A stretch of 64,000 nt of DNA from an uncultured Coriobacteriales bacterium (GCA_934646835.1 CAKUES010000005.1:1-64000), one strand, 5' to 3'; counted from the first letter of the stretch, positions 41,711 through 49,978 are shown. Numbers and translations: made by a program. The notes: generated by a model from the sequence alone, not told the origin.

Positions 41711-42388
41711 ATGAACATCCTCATCGCAGAAGACGAGCGCAGCTTGGCGGATGCGCTGGCGCAGATCTTGCGGCAGGAACGCTACCACGTCGACGTGGTC
41801 TACAACGGCAACGACGCTGCTGCCTACATCACCGGTGCCGATTACGACGCCTTCATCTGCGACGTCATGCTTCCCGGCAAGGACGGCTTCCAGATCGTGC
41901 GCGAGGCACGCGCCGCAGGCGTCAACACCCCCATCATCATGCTCACCGCGCGCACGGCGACTATGGACAAGGTCCACGGCCTCGACGCCGGCGCAGACGA
42001 CTACATGACCAAGCCCTTCCAGCCCATCGAGCTGCTCGCGCGCCTGCGCGCCATCACCCGCCGCCAGGGCGAGGTCGTCGTCGACGAGCTCTCTTTTGGC
42101 GACCTGCGCCTCAACCTCTCCACCTGCGACCTGTCATGCAACGACGCCGAGCCGGTCCATCTCTCCTACAAGGAGTTCGAGGTCCTGCAGACACTCATGT
42201 CGCACGCTCCCGCGACCGTGAGCAAAGAGGCGATCATCGCACGCGTGTGGGGTTACGAGTCCACAGCAGAGGACAACAACGTCGAGGCCTACATCAGCTT
42301 TCTGCGCAAGAAGCTCAAGTTCCTCGGCTCCAAGAGCAAGATCGTCACGCAGCGCATGATGGGCTACCGCATCGAGGAGGGCGATTAG
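41711..42388 (+). CDS. OmpR/PhoP-family response regulator
   Basis: The 225-residue protein has a full receiver domain. Landmarks are NILIAEDERSLADAL with the acidic pair, FICDVMLPGKDG with the phospho-Asp near residue 51, IIMLTAR and the Lys in DYMTKPF. A C-terminal winged helix follows (LSYKEFEVLQTLMSHAPATV; EDNNVEAYISFLRKKLKF). It is encoded with its histidine kinase directly downstream. The signal is unknown. The preceding AzlCD exporter and the hairpins at 41.4-41.6 kb give no clear clue. Confidence 0.93.
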   Translation: MNILIAEDERSLADALAQILRQERYHVDVVYNGNDAAAYITGADYDAFICDVMLPGKDGFQIVREARAAGVNTPIIMLTARTATMDKVHGLDAGADDYMTKPFQPIELLARLRAITRRQGEVVVDELSFGDLRLNLSTCDLSCNDAEPVHLSYKEFEVLQTLMSHAPATVSKEAIIARVWGYESTAEDNNVEAYISFLRKKLKFLGSKSKIVTQRMMGYRIEEGD

Positions 42389-42428
42389 GATTCTCAAGAC
42401 CTTCAAGAGGCGCTTCGTCCTCATCACC

Positions 42429-43646
42429 ATGAGCCTGCTGGCGCTCGTCTCGCTCGCTGCGTTTTGCGTCATGGGCTACATGACCCAACAAAATATGCTG
42501 TCGAGCATCGAGGGTGCCTTGAGCAGCGCCATCGACGGCGACGCAAAGGGCTCAGACCTCCCCTTCATCGGCCACAACAACTCCGGCGAGCGCGGCAACA
42601 GCACTGCCGTGCCCGCATACAGCGTCACCGTGACCTGGGACGGCAGCATCTACGCCGACAAGAACCTCGTCACCCAGATGGACGAGGACGTCTTGAAGAG
42701 CGCCGTCGCAACGGCGGTCAACAGCTGTCATGGCTCTGCCGTGCAAGGTTCCATCCCCGCCTACTCCCTCTACTTCAAGATCGTCCCCAAGGACTTGGGC
42801 TACCGCATCGCCTTCGTCGATTCGAGCTCGTATGACGCGGCCATCCAGGCAATCTTCATCTCGTTTGGCCTGGCTTGGCTCGTCTTGATGGTCGTCCTCT
42901 TTGTCATCACCATGTTCTTGGCGCGCTTCGTCGCCCGCCCGGTCGAGGCCGCATGGGAGAACCAGCAGCGCTTCATCGCAGACGCGAGCCACGAGCTCAA
43001 GACCCCGCTGACGGTCATCATGGCCGACGCCTCCATCCTCCGGAAGAGCCCGGAGAAGACCGTGGCAGAGCAGAAGGACTGGGTCGAGGGCATCTCGAGC
43101 GAGGCCGAGCGCATGCGCCGCCTGACCGAGGACCTGCTCGCGCTTGCCCAAGCAGACGCCGGCATCGACACCGCGCCGGTCATGACAGAGCTTGACTTCT
43201 CGCAGATGACCGAGCGCGCCGTGCTGCAGTTCGAGGCGGCTGCCTTCGAGCGCGGCCTCTTAATCGAGGACGAGATCGAGGAGGGCGTCAAGGTGAGCGG
43301 AGCCGCCGATAAGCTCGACGGTATGCTCAAGACCCTGCTGGAAAACGCCTGCAAGTACGGAGCAGGCAGCGGCGAGCCCGTGCGCGTCAAGCTAACACGC
43401 AACAAGACGCATGCCATCCTCTCCGTCTCCAACGGCGGCGTCTCCATCCCGCCCGAGGACCTAGTGCACGTCTTCGACCGCTTCTACCGCTCCGACAAGT
43501 CGCGCACAAAGGAAGGCGAGAGCGCGAGCTTTGGCCTGGGGCTAGCCATCGCCAAGTCCACCGCGGAGCTCCACCGCGGCAGCATCGCCGCCGCCTCCAG
43601 CAACGGCATCACGGCCTTCACCGTCAAGCTGCCGCTGGCAAAGTAG
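42429..43646 (+). CDS. Membrane sensor histidine kinase
   Basis: 405 residues if begun at ATG 42429: TM1 (~1-22), an extracytoplasmic sensor of ~115 residues, TM2 (IFISFGLAWLVLMVVLFVIT), then a short HAMP-like link. HisKA follows with phospho-His in FIADASHELKTPLTVIMADA, then HATPase with LLENACKYG, FDRFYRSDKS and SFGLGLAIAKSTAELHRGSI. The ATG lacks a binding site and cuts off a basic pre-TM segment (LKTFKRRF). Translation may begin at an AUU (42384) that overlaps the regulator's stop, just after GAGGAGG. Confidence 0.9.
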   Translation: MSLLALVSLAAFCVMGYMTQQNMLSSIEGALSSAIDGDAKGSDLPFIGHNNSGERGNSTAVPAYSVTVTWDGSIYADKNLVTQMDEDVLKSAVATAVNSCHGSAVQGSIPAYSLYFKIVPKDLGYRIAFVDSSSYDAAIQAIFISFGLAWLVLMVVLFVITMFLARFVARPVEAAWENQQRFIADASHELKTPLTVIMADASILRKSPEKTVAEQKDWVEGISSEAERMRRLTEDLLALAQADAGIDTAPVMTELDFSQMTERAVLQFEAAAFERGLLIEDEIEEGVKVSGAADKLDGMLKTLLENACKYGAGSGEPVRVKLTRNKTHAILSVSNGGVSIPPEDLVHVFDRFYRSDKSRTKEGESASFGLGLAIAKSTAELHRGSIAAASSNGITAFTVKLPLAK

Positions 43647-43838
43647 ACCAGAGAACCTGCAGGCATCCAATGCGCACCGCATCGCCTACATCAACGCTAG
43701 GGGTATTAGTCAGCCAATCCTAACCGCTTGCCGAGAGAGGTAAAACCATAGCCCCAGCTCAACCATGGCAAGGTATTTTTAGTGTCAGGAGCGGCGAGAA
43801 GCCGCGAGGAGAGTACCCACGAATCTGGAGGATTCATC

Positions 43839-44006
43839 ATGGCTGTAACTGTTGATACCGATGCCTGCATCGCCTGCGGTGCATGCGAGTCCGCTTGCCC
43901 CCTCGACGCCATCAGCGTTGAGGATGTTGCCGTCATCGACGAGGACATCTGCTGCGAGTGCGGCGCCTGCATCAGCTCCTGCGCCGTTGACGCACTGAGC
44001 CTGTAA
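43839..44006 (+). CDS. 2[4Fe-4S] bacterial ferredoxin
   Basis: The 55-residue protein is a clostridial-type ferredoxin with two CxxCxxCxxxCP-like motifs: CIACGACESACP (residues 10-21) and CCECGACISSCA (37-48). It starts at ATG 43839 after CTGGAGG. It is monocistronic, with its own terminator. It is a plausible soluble electron carrier for the AOR and other ferredoxin-linked enzymes of this anaerobe. Confidence 0.95.
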   Translation: MAVTVDTDACIACGACESACPLDAISVEDVAVIDEDICCECGACISSCAVDALSL

Positions 44007-44033
44007 GCTCACAGCGCAAGCAACATGCTCTGC

Positions 44034-44059
44034 AAAGGGGACCCGTCGGGGTCCCCTTT
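44034..44059 (+). terminator. Ferredoxin terminator
   Basis: AAAGGGGACCC and GGGTCCCCTTT pair across GTCG and are followed by CTTTTG, 27 bp after the stop. Confidence 0.92.
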
Positions 44060-44180
44060 CTTTTGCCGCAACGTCGATACCGGCACTTGGCACAGCCCTA
44101 TCCCGACACAAATCACACAGCCATCCCCTGCCTGGGGCAAGTACAATAAAAAGCTACGCAATCTACCACAAGGAGCAAAC

Positions 44181-45518
44181 ATGATCAGCGAGGAAGTGAC
44201 GATCGAGTCTTTGGCCTACGGCGGCGACGGTGTCGCGCATCTCGCCGACGGCCGCGCGGTGTTCGTCCCCATGAGCTGTCCCGGCGACAAGGTCCTCATC
44301 GACGTCAAGGAGTCCAAGGACCGCTTTGCGAAGGGCACGATCGACCAGATCGTCGAGGCTTCCGAGCACCGCGTCCAGCCCCGCTGCGACGAGGCCTGCA
44401 CCGGCCGCTGCGGCGGCTGCCCTTGGGCACAGGTCGCCTACGAGCAGCAGCTCTACTTCAAGCGCCGCGCCGTCGTCGACGCCCTGACCCGCACCGGCAA
44501 GATCGAGGGCGCAGAGGAGCTCGTTGGCGAGTGCATCCCGAGCGCCAAGCAGTGGAATTACCGCAACAAGGTCGAGTTCGTCGTGGGCCAGGATGTCGCA
44601 GGGCGCTTCAGCCTGGGCATGCACGCCGCCAACAGCTCCGCCTTCGACCCGCTGGCCAGCTGCCTGCTCGCCACCAAGCAGTACGAGAAGTTCCCCAAGC
44701 AGATGACCGGCGCGCTGCGCTTCCTTCAAGGCGCAGACAACCTGGGCATCGAGCGCGTCGGCGTGCGCGTCTCCACCCGCACAAGCGACGTCGAGCTCGC
44801 CATCTGGACCCGCACGGGGCGCTTCCCTCGCGCGCAGGCGGCAAAGATCCTCACCGACGCCGTGCGCACCAAGCGTCCCGCCATCACCCGCGTGCTTCTC
44901 AAGGACGACACCAAGACCAAGGCCCGCAAGGTGACCGGCACGGAAAACCTCGCCGGCAAGGGCCATTGGACCGAGGAGATCGACGGTCGCATCATGATCT
45001 TGTCCGCGCCGAGCTTCTTCCAGGTAAACACCCCGGGTGCGGAGACGCTCATCAAGCTCGTCATGGAGGGTCTGCAGCCCGACAGCGAGGACGTCGCACT
45101 CGACCTCTACTCCGGCGCCGGCACCTTCACACTGCCGCTTGCTGCCGCTGCAGGTGACGTCGTCGCCGTCGAGAGCGCCGGAAGCTCCGTACGCGACCTG
45201 CGCCGTAACCTCGAGCGCAACAACCTCTACGCCGACGTCATCGGCGGAGACGTCGGCCGCGAGCTGCCCGAGCTCGGCTACGCGGACGTCGCCGTCGTCG
45301 ATCCGCCGCGCTGCGGCCTGGCACCGGAGGCGCTGTCTGCCCTGCTCGATACGGAGGCACGCCGCATCGCCTACGTGAGCTGCGACCCACAGACGCTCGC
45401 ACGCGACCTCAAAGCCGTGCTGGCCGATGGCCGCTACGTCATCAAGAGCGTCCAGCCCGTCGACCTCTTCCCCCAGACCTACCACGTCGAGACCGTGACG
45501 ATCTTGGAGAAGCGCTAG
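44181..45518 (+). CDS. RlmD/TrmA-family RNA (uracil-5-)-methyltransferase
   Basis: The 445-residue protein starts at ATG 44181 after AAGGAG. An N-terminal TRAM domain (EEVTIESLAYGGDGVAHLAD; residues 3-60) is followed by a Cys cluster (CDEACTGRCGGCPWAQ) that in RumA/RlmD binds a [4Fe-4S]. The SAM-binding LDLYSGAGTFTLPLAAAAG and VVDPPRCGLAPEA come next. The catalytic nucleophile is the Cys in YVSCDPQTLARDL. It makes 5-methyluridine in 23S rRNA (or tRNA). A TACAAT-like -10 lies 30-35 bp upstream. Confidence 0.92.
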   Translation: MISEEVTIESLAYGGDGVAHLADGRAVFVPMSCPGDKVLIDVKESKDRFAKGTIDQIVEASEHRVQPRCDEACTGRCGGCPWAQVAYEQQLYFKRRAVVDALTRTGKIEGAEELVGECIPSAKQWNYRNKVEFVVGQDVAGRFSLGMHAANSSAFDPLASCLLATKQYEKFPKQMTGALRFLQGADNLGIERVGVRVSTRTSDVELAIWTRTGRFPRAQAAKILTDAVRTKRPAITRVLLKDDTKTKARKVTGTENLAGKGHWTEEIDGRIMILSAPSFFQVNTPGAETLIKLVMEGLQPDSEDVALDLYSGAGTFTLPLAAAAGDVVAVESAGSSVRDLRRNLERNNLYADVIGGDVGRELPELGYADVAVVDPPRCGLAPEALSALLDTEARRIAYVSCDPQTLARDLKAVLADGRYVIKSVQPVDLFPQTYHVETVTILEKR

Positions 45519-45553
45519 GGCGCCACCGCTGCAATCAGGCGGCGACATGCCGC

Positions 45554-45559
45554 TATAAT
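45554..45559 (+). promoter_or_regulatory. -10 box upstream of nagB
   Basis: A consensus TATAAT lies 62 bp before the nagB start codon, in the 102-bp spacer after the RNA methyltransferase gene. No clear -35 element is seen. Confidence 0.55.
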
Positions 45560-45620
45560 GAAGAATTGACTTGCCGCAAGACGGCACACACGCATTAATC
45601 AGAAGAGGAGAGATGAGCCC

Positions 45621-46349
45621 GTGGAGTTTATCATCACCAAGAACTACGAGGAAATGAGCCGTAAGGCCGCCGATGTCATCGCCGAGCTGGTCGCCGCAAA
45701 GCCCGACTGCACCCTGGGTCTGGCAACGGGCTCCACGCCCGAGGGCCTCTATGCCCAGCTGGTCAAGGACTACGAGGACGGCAAGATCTCCTTCAAGGAT
45801 GTCACCACCTACAACCTGGACGAGTACCGCGGCCTCGACCACGACCACGTCCAGTCCTACCACTACTTCATGGCCAAGCACCTTTTCGACCACGTCGACA
45901 TCGACAAGGCCGCAACCCACGTGCCCGACGGCTCCAACCCGGATGCAGGCGCAGCGTGCGCCGAGTACGAGGCAGCCATCAAGGCTCACGGCGGCGTCGA
46001 CATCCAGCTGCTGGGTCTGGGCCACAACGGCCACATCGGCTTCAACGAGCCCAACAGCGAGTTCGTCAAGGAGACCAACTGCGTGAAGCTGACGCAGTCC
46101 ACCATTGAGGCCAACAGCCGCCTCTTTGACTCCATCGACGAGGTCCCGACCGAGGCCTACACCATGGGCATCGGCACCATCATGCGCGCCAAGAAGGTGC
46201 TCGTGGTCGCCAACGGCGAGGGCAAGGCAGAGATCGTCAAGAAGGCGTTCTTCGGCCCCGTCACCCCGGAGGTCCCCGCCTCCGTGCTGCAGTTCCACCC
46301 CAACGTCGTCGTCATCGTTGACGAGGCGGCAGCATCCAAGTGCGAGTAA
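45621..46349 (+). CDS. nagB: Glucosamine-6-phosphate deaminase
   Basis: The 242-residue protein starts at a GTG with AGAGGAGAG upstream. NagB landmarks are LGLATGSTPEGLYAQLV (residues ~35-50), TYNLDEYRGLDHDHVQSYHY and the catalytic-loop LLGLGHNGHIGFNEP. It converts GlcN-6-P to fructose-6-P and ammonia. It is separated from nagA by a strong terminator, so the two genes are at least partly independent. Confidence 0.96.
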   Translation: MEFIITKNYEEMSRKAADVIAELVAAKPDCTLGLATGSTPEGLYAQLVKDYEDGKISFKDVTTYNLDEYRGLDHDHVQSYHYFMAKHLFDHVDIDKAATHVPDGSNPDAGAACAEYEAAIKAHGGVDIQLLGLGHNGHIGFNEPNSEFVKETNCVKLTQSTIEANSRLFDSIDEVPTEAYTMGIGTIMRAKKVLVVANGEGKAEIVKKAFFGPVTPEVPASVLQFHPNVVVIVDEAAASKCE

Positions 46350-46378
46350 TCATCTAACTCGCAGATAGGCTAAACTGG

Positions 46379-46411
46379 CAGGATAGGCTTTTTAAAGCCT
46401 ATCCTGTTTTT
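46379..46411 (+). terminator. nagB terminator
   Basis: A 13-bp perfect stem (46379-46391 with 46394-46406) and a T5 tract lie 30 bp after nagB and 46 bp before nagA. Confidence 0.93.
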
Positions 46412-46456
46412 GTATTCGAGAGGGCAATGCCCCCTCACGCTACCAAGGGGTTTTAC

Positions 46457-47578
46457 ATGAGGATCACCAATGGCCGCGTGTTCAATGGCCAGGGTTTCGA
46501 GGACGCAGACGTCCTCGTCAACGGCGATCGCTTTGTCGCCGAGTACGACTACGTCGACGACGGCATCGTCATCGACGCAGCAGGCTGCATCGTGGCACCG
46601 GGTCTGATCGACCTGCACTTCCACGGCTGCATGGGCCAGGACTTCTGCAACGCGACAGATGAGTCCATCGACACGATTGCCAGCTACCAAGCCTCGCAAG
46701 GCATCACCGCCATCTGCCCGGCGACGATGACTTTCCCGGAGGAGATCCTCAGCCCCATCATGGACACGGCAGCCCGCTTCAAGCCGAGCGACGGCCAGTC
46801 CGCGCTCGTCGGCATCAACATGGAGGGCCCCTTCATCAGCCCGCACAAGGTCGGTGCCCAAAACCCCGCCTACGTGCAGGCAGCAGACCTCGCCATGCTC
46901 GAGCGCCTGCAAGAGCGCAGCGGCGGGCTCGTGAAGCTCGTCGACATTGCCCCGGAGGAGCCGGGCAACCTCGAATTTGTCAGCCAGGCGGCTGGCAAGG
47001 CCCGCATCTCCATCGCGCACACCTGTTGCAGCTACGAGGATGCCAGCGCCGCCTTCGAGGCCGGCGCGCGCCACATGACGCACCTCTACAACGCGATGCC
47101 CGGCTTGCACCATCGCGAGCCCGGCCCCATCGCTGCAGCGGCAGATCGCGACGACGTCACCTGTGAGATCATCTGCGACGGCGTGCATATCAAGCCGAGC
47201 ATGGTCCGCCTTGCCTTCAAGATCTTTGGCGCAGACCGCATGATCCTCATCAGCGACACCGTCGAGGCCTGCGGCCTAGCCGATGGCAAGTACCACCTGG
47301 GAGGCCAGGAGATCTTCGTCAACGGCAACCGCGCGACGCTTGCAGACGGCACGCTGGCCGGCGGCGCGACGAACCTCGCCCGCTGTCTCGCCGTCGCTGC
47401 CAACGAGATGGGTATCCCGCTGGCAGACGCCCTCAAGGCCGCGACCATCAACCCTGCCCGCGCGCTGGGCATCGACGCCGAGCGCGGCAGCATCGAGCCC
47501 GGCAAGATCGCAGACTGCATCCTACTCGACGCCAACAACGCCGTCGCCAAGGTCATCCTGCGCGGCAAAGAGCTGTAG
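46457..47578 (+). CDS. nagA: N-acetylglucosamine-6-phosphate deacetylase
   Basis: The 373-residue amidohydrolase starts at ATG 46457 after AAGGGG. Landmarks are PGLIDLHFHGCMGQD (metal site), GINMEGPFISPHKVGAQN, SIAHTCCSY and THLYNAMPGLHHREPG. ICDGVHIKPSMV and the catalytic Asp in LISDTVEACGL follow. It removes acetate from GlcNAc-6-P, the product of NanE and ROK action on sialic-acid-derived ManNAc. The nan genes are 6 kb away at 53.6-56.8 kb, so this region supports amino-sugar catabolism. Confidence 0.95.
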   Translation: MRITNGRVFNGQGFEDADVLVNGDRFVAEYDYVDDGIVIDAAGCIVAPGLIDLHFHGCMGQDFCNATDESIDTIASYQASQGITAICPATMTFPEEILSPIMDTAARFKPSDGQSALVGINMEGPFISPHKVGAQNPAYVQAADLAMLERLQERSGGLVKLVDIAPEEPGNLEFVSQAAGKARISIAHTCCSYEDASAAFEAGARHMTHLYNAMPGLHHREPGPIAAAADRDDVTCEIICDGVHIKPSMVRLAFKIFGADRMILISDTVEACGLADGKYHLGGQEIFVNGNRATLADGTLAGGATNLARCLAVAANEMGIPLADALKAATINPARALGIDAERGSIEPGKIADCILLDANNAVAKVILRGKEL

Positions 47579-47600
47579 AGAGGCGCGGGAGCCCGCACGG

Positions 47601-47905
47601 GTGACACACAATGTACCAGTGACGGTGACACACAATGTACCAGTGACAAAGTGTGTCACGCCGGCCCGCTGTTACCTAATGGCGCCGACTTCGTCTGGCG
47701 CCTACGTGGGGTCCGGGGCCCGCAGATGCTAACGCGAAGCTCACGGCGAGCAGCAAGGTTTGGGGCCGAATGAATTCGGCCCCTACGCATTCCAAAGCGC
47801 AAGGTTATTGGGTGTTGCTGCCTGCATTGCATAGCGATGGGGAGACATCGCGTTAGCGCCATCGAGCCACAAGGGCACGTAGGCGCCTGACGAAGTCGGC
47901 GCCAT
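47601..47905. repeat. Cluster of D, B and C family repeats
   Basis: The cluster holds a degenerate element D in which GTGACACACAATGTACCAGT occurs twice in tandem (47601-47646), then a GGCGCC hairpin with CTACGTGGGG and tail (47681-47758). A GGGGCCGAATGAATTCGGCC hairpin with CTACG (47762-47785) and a reverse GGCGCC hairpin (47878-47903) follow. No gene lies between 47579 and 48488. Confidence 0.75.
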
Positions 47906-47942
47906 AGGTCGCAGCGGGATGACTGGCGCCTGCGAGGTGCCG

Positions 47943-48155
47943 GAACTGGGCGGTTCGCGCTCGAAGACGCGACGATCTGGGTGGTTTAAGGCTTTTATTT
48001 CGTGAACTGGGTGGTTTTGGCGATGCTCGGCGAGGACGCCTCCGAGTGACGGCGCTCTGACCTGCAGTTTTACAAATCGGATTCTGACGCATCGCTTCAA
48101 CGTGCGAACCAGACCACCCAGATCGCGAAATAAAAGCCTTAAACCACCCAGATCG
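47943..48155. repeat. Phased CTGGGTGGTTT inverted array around element-F core, copy 2
   Basis: Three left units begin at 47943, 47974 and 48004 (period 31, 30). Two inverted units end near 48125 and 48155 (period 30). The core between them has TCTGACCTGCAGTTTTACAA. Left and right arms, including the spacer AAGGCTTTTATTTCG, are complementary over more than 30 nt. The unit sequence varies in step on both sides (GATCTGGG here, GAACTGGG at 18.2 kb). Confidence 0.82.
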
Positions 48156-48169
48156 TCGCGTCAGCCGAC

Positions 48170-48253
48170 CGGTCAACACTCTAGTCAGGCTGATTTGTTG
48201 ACCATGCCAGGCCTGGCATGGTCAACAAATCAGCCTGACTAGAGTGTTGACCG
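48170..48253. repeat. 84-bp perfect palindrome
   Basis: Every base from 48170 to 48211 is complementary to 48253 back to 48212, with no spacer. The centre is CCAGGCCTGG; the outer part reads CGGTCAACACTCTAGTCAGG. Palindromes this long with no spacer are normally unstable in bacteria. Confidence 0.93.
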
Positions 48254-48387
48254 TGCCCCAAGACAGCGCGGCGCCCCATTCGGGACCAGCAAGTTAGAGA
48301 GCCCGTTCACGGCGAACAGCCGATGGATTCGCAAGCCCCTCCCCGGCGGCTCGGGCTGCAGGTTTACGCCATCTCGTTGCAACCCGT

Positions 48388-48465
48388 GGCGCCGACTTCG
48401 TCTGGCGCCTACGAGGGGTCGGGGCCCACCGGTGCTGACGCGAGGCTCACGGCGAGCAGCAGAAC
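48388..48465. repeat. GGCGCC hairpin element B with tail
   Basis: GGCGCCGACTTCGTCTGGCGCC is followed by TACGAGGGGTC and the tail GGTGCTGACGCGAGGCTCAC, almost the same as at 47681 and 49622. Confidence 0.8.
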
Positions 48466-48488
48466 CCGGCCCCCGGCACGCGTCGCAA

Positions 48489-49556
48489 TCAAAGCAGCTC
48501 GAGTGAGAGACCGTCGGTCTTCAGCACCGCGCCATCGCGCGTGAGGAGGACCGCCTCAATCCCCGGCAACGCCCGCGCAAAGACCAACGCCCTGGCAGAT
48601 CCGAGCGCCAGCAGGGTCGTGCTGTAGCCGTCTCCGTCGATTGAGTGCTCGCTGACGACTGTCGCGCTGACAAGGTCCGTCTCAACCGGCAAACCCGCCA
48701 AAGGATCGAGCACATGGTGGTACACGATGCCGTCTTTCTCGAACGCACGCTCGTAAACGCCGCTCGTCACGACTGACTTGCCCCTCACCTCAACAACAGC
48801 GAAGGATCCCGAACCCTCGGCGCTGGGGCGCGGGGAGCGGATGCCGATTCTCCACGGCCTGCCCCCTTCCTTGCTCCCTAACGTCAGGATATTGCCACCC
48901 AAGTCGGTAATCGCCCGCTCAACCCCACGCGCGTGCAGCAGTTCGCCGAGTCTATCGGCGATATAACCCTTCGCTATCCCGCCCAGGTCGATCCATGCGC
49001 AGGGGTCGCCCAGCCATGCTACGTCACCGTCGACGTGAACCCTACGCCAATCGACATGCCGCAAGGCCTCGGCCAGCTCGGCTGCCTGCGGTACGCGACT
49101 CTCATGAAAGTCCCACAGCCTGCAGACAGAGCCCATGGTGATGTCGAAGCAGCCCTCGCTGCGCGCGCAATAGCCAAGCGCCTCCTCGATGAAATCCGCC
49201 AACTCCTGCGGCAGCGCCACATGGCGCCCGCAAGCATGGTTAAGCGCCCAAAGCGGTCCTTGCTCGTCAAAGCGGGAGAGCAAGCGCTCGTAATGCGTGC
49301 AAGCGGCACGGCAGGCCTCGAGCACAGAAGCATCATCCGTATCTGCCGTTATCTCGACAACCGTGTCAAACGCCGTGAAGCAAATCGACTCCACAAGTCC
49401 CTCCCTCACTCGATGAGCCTCAAAATAACACGAGGGGCAGGACTCATGCCCCACCCCTCGCAAAACGCATTTATCGCAGACGAACCACTGCTCGATCTCC
49501 TTCTGGATGTCGTCAAGCGTAACGCTCCCGCGGTCTTCACTATGAGTTGTAGACAA
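48489..49556 (-). CDS. ApbE-like FAD:protein FMN transferase with N-terminal Cys motif
   Basis: The ApbE core (~300 residues) shows CFTAFDTVVEITADT, LLSRFDEQGPLWALN, CFDITMGSVCRLW, WIDLGGIAKGYIADRL, DLGGNILTLG and the metal/substrate segment HHVLDPLAGLPVETDL...SIDGDGYSTTLLALG. No lipobox or signal is present. Codon use keeps coding character about 45 residues further upstream, including CDKC and CPSC that could bind zinc. I therefore tentatively start at TTG 49556 (355 residues). A GTG at 49394 after GGGAGGG would give a 301-residue standard ApbE. It transfers FMN to Thr of target flavoproteins; no target gene is adjacent. Confidence 0.82.
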   Translation of the reverse strand: MSTTHSEDRGSVTLDDIQKEIEQWFVCDKCVLRGVGHESCPSCYFEAHRVREGLVESICFTAFDTVVEITADTDDASVLEACRAACTHYERLLSRFDEQGPLWALNHACGRHVALPQELADFIEEALGYCARSEGCFDITMGSVCRLWDFHESRVPQAAELAEALRHVDWRRVHVDGDVAWLGDPCAWIDLGGIAKGYIADRLGELLHARGVERAITDLGGNILTLGSKEGGRPWRIGIRSPRPSAEGSGSFAVVEVRGKSVVTSGVYERAFEKDGIVYHHVLDPLAGLPVETDLVSATVVSEHSIDGDGYSTTLLALGSARALVFARALPGIEAVLLTRDGAVLKTDGLSLELL

Positions 49557-49621
49557 ACTTCGCTGCGCACAATCGCCCTCAAGAGCGAGCTGTAGACACC
49601 CGCCAGCTCGACGCAACCTAT

Positions 49622-49875
49622 GGCGCCGACTGCGTCTGGCGCCTACGTGAGGTCCGGGGCCCACAGATGCTGACGCGAAGCTCGCAGCGCTGGCGGGGAG
49701 GGGTCGGCGAAACGCCTCGCGCAACCGTCCCTCGTATAGTTGCGCGGAGCGCAGCGCACGAGCCCGCAGGGCGAGCAGCGAAGCGGGCTTTCGCAGACCC
49801 CTCCCCGACGGCGCGGGCCACAGGTCTCTGCAGGCTCGATGCGACCTATGGCGCCGACTGCGTCTGGCGCCTACG
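49622..49875. repeat. Two B-type hairpins flanking element G copy 3
   Basis: GGCGCC hairpins ending in CTACGTG are at 49622-49647 and 49850-49875. The first has the tail AGATGCTGACGCGAAGCTCG that leads straight into element G. The direct repeats enclose the G element like a composite unit. Confidence 0.75.
49695..49806. repeat. Conserved-core inverted-repeat element G, copy 3
   Basis: 18-nt arms (49695-49712 and 49789-49806; one mismatch) surround the 76-nt core 49713-49788, about 92% identical to the core at 275-350. Arm sequences (GGGGAGGGGTC...) are unlike those of copy 1. Confidence 0.82.
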
Positions 49876-49932
49876 TGTCCCCGCGGATCGATGATGTTGC
49901 TGCGAAAGCAGTCGAGGATTTGCGGCTGTGGG

Positions 49933-49978
49933 GCAAAGCAAAAAGGGCGAGACTTGCGTCTCGCCCTTTTTGCTTTGC
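49933..49978 (-). terminator. Strong bidirectional terminator
   Basis: A 21-bp perfect stem (49933-49953 with 49958-49978) and a TTGC loop contain AAAAAGGGCGAGAC and so end in U-runs on both strands. It lies at the end of the hairpin cluster 50035-50183 if that is transcribed from the minus strand. Confidence 0.9.

Noticed and set aside
42429..43646. Adjacent hairpins at 41.4-41.6 kb as part of the two-component regulation
   Set aside because: The same hairpin families occur near unrelated genes, so there is no specific link.
46379..46411. Operator or riboswitch between nagB and nagA
   Set aside because: A 13-bp stem followed by T5 is explained fully by an intrinsic terminator.
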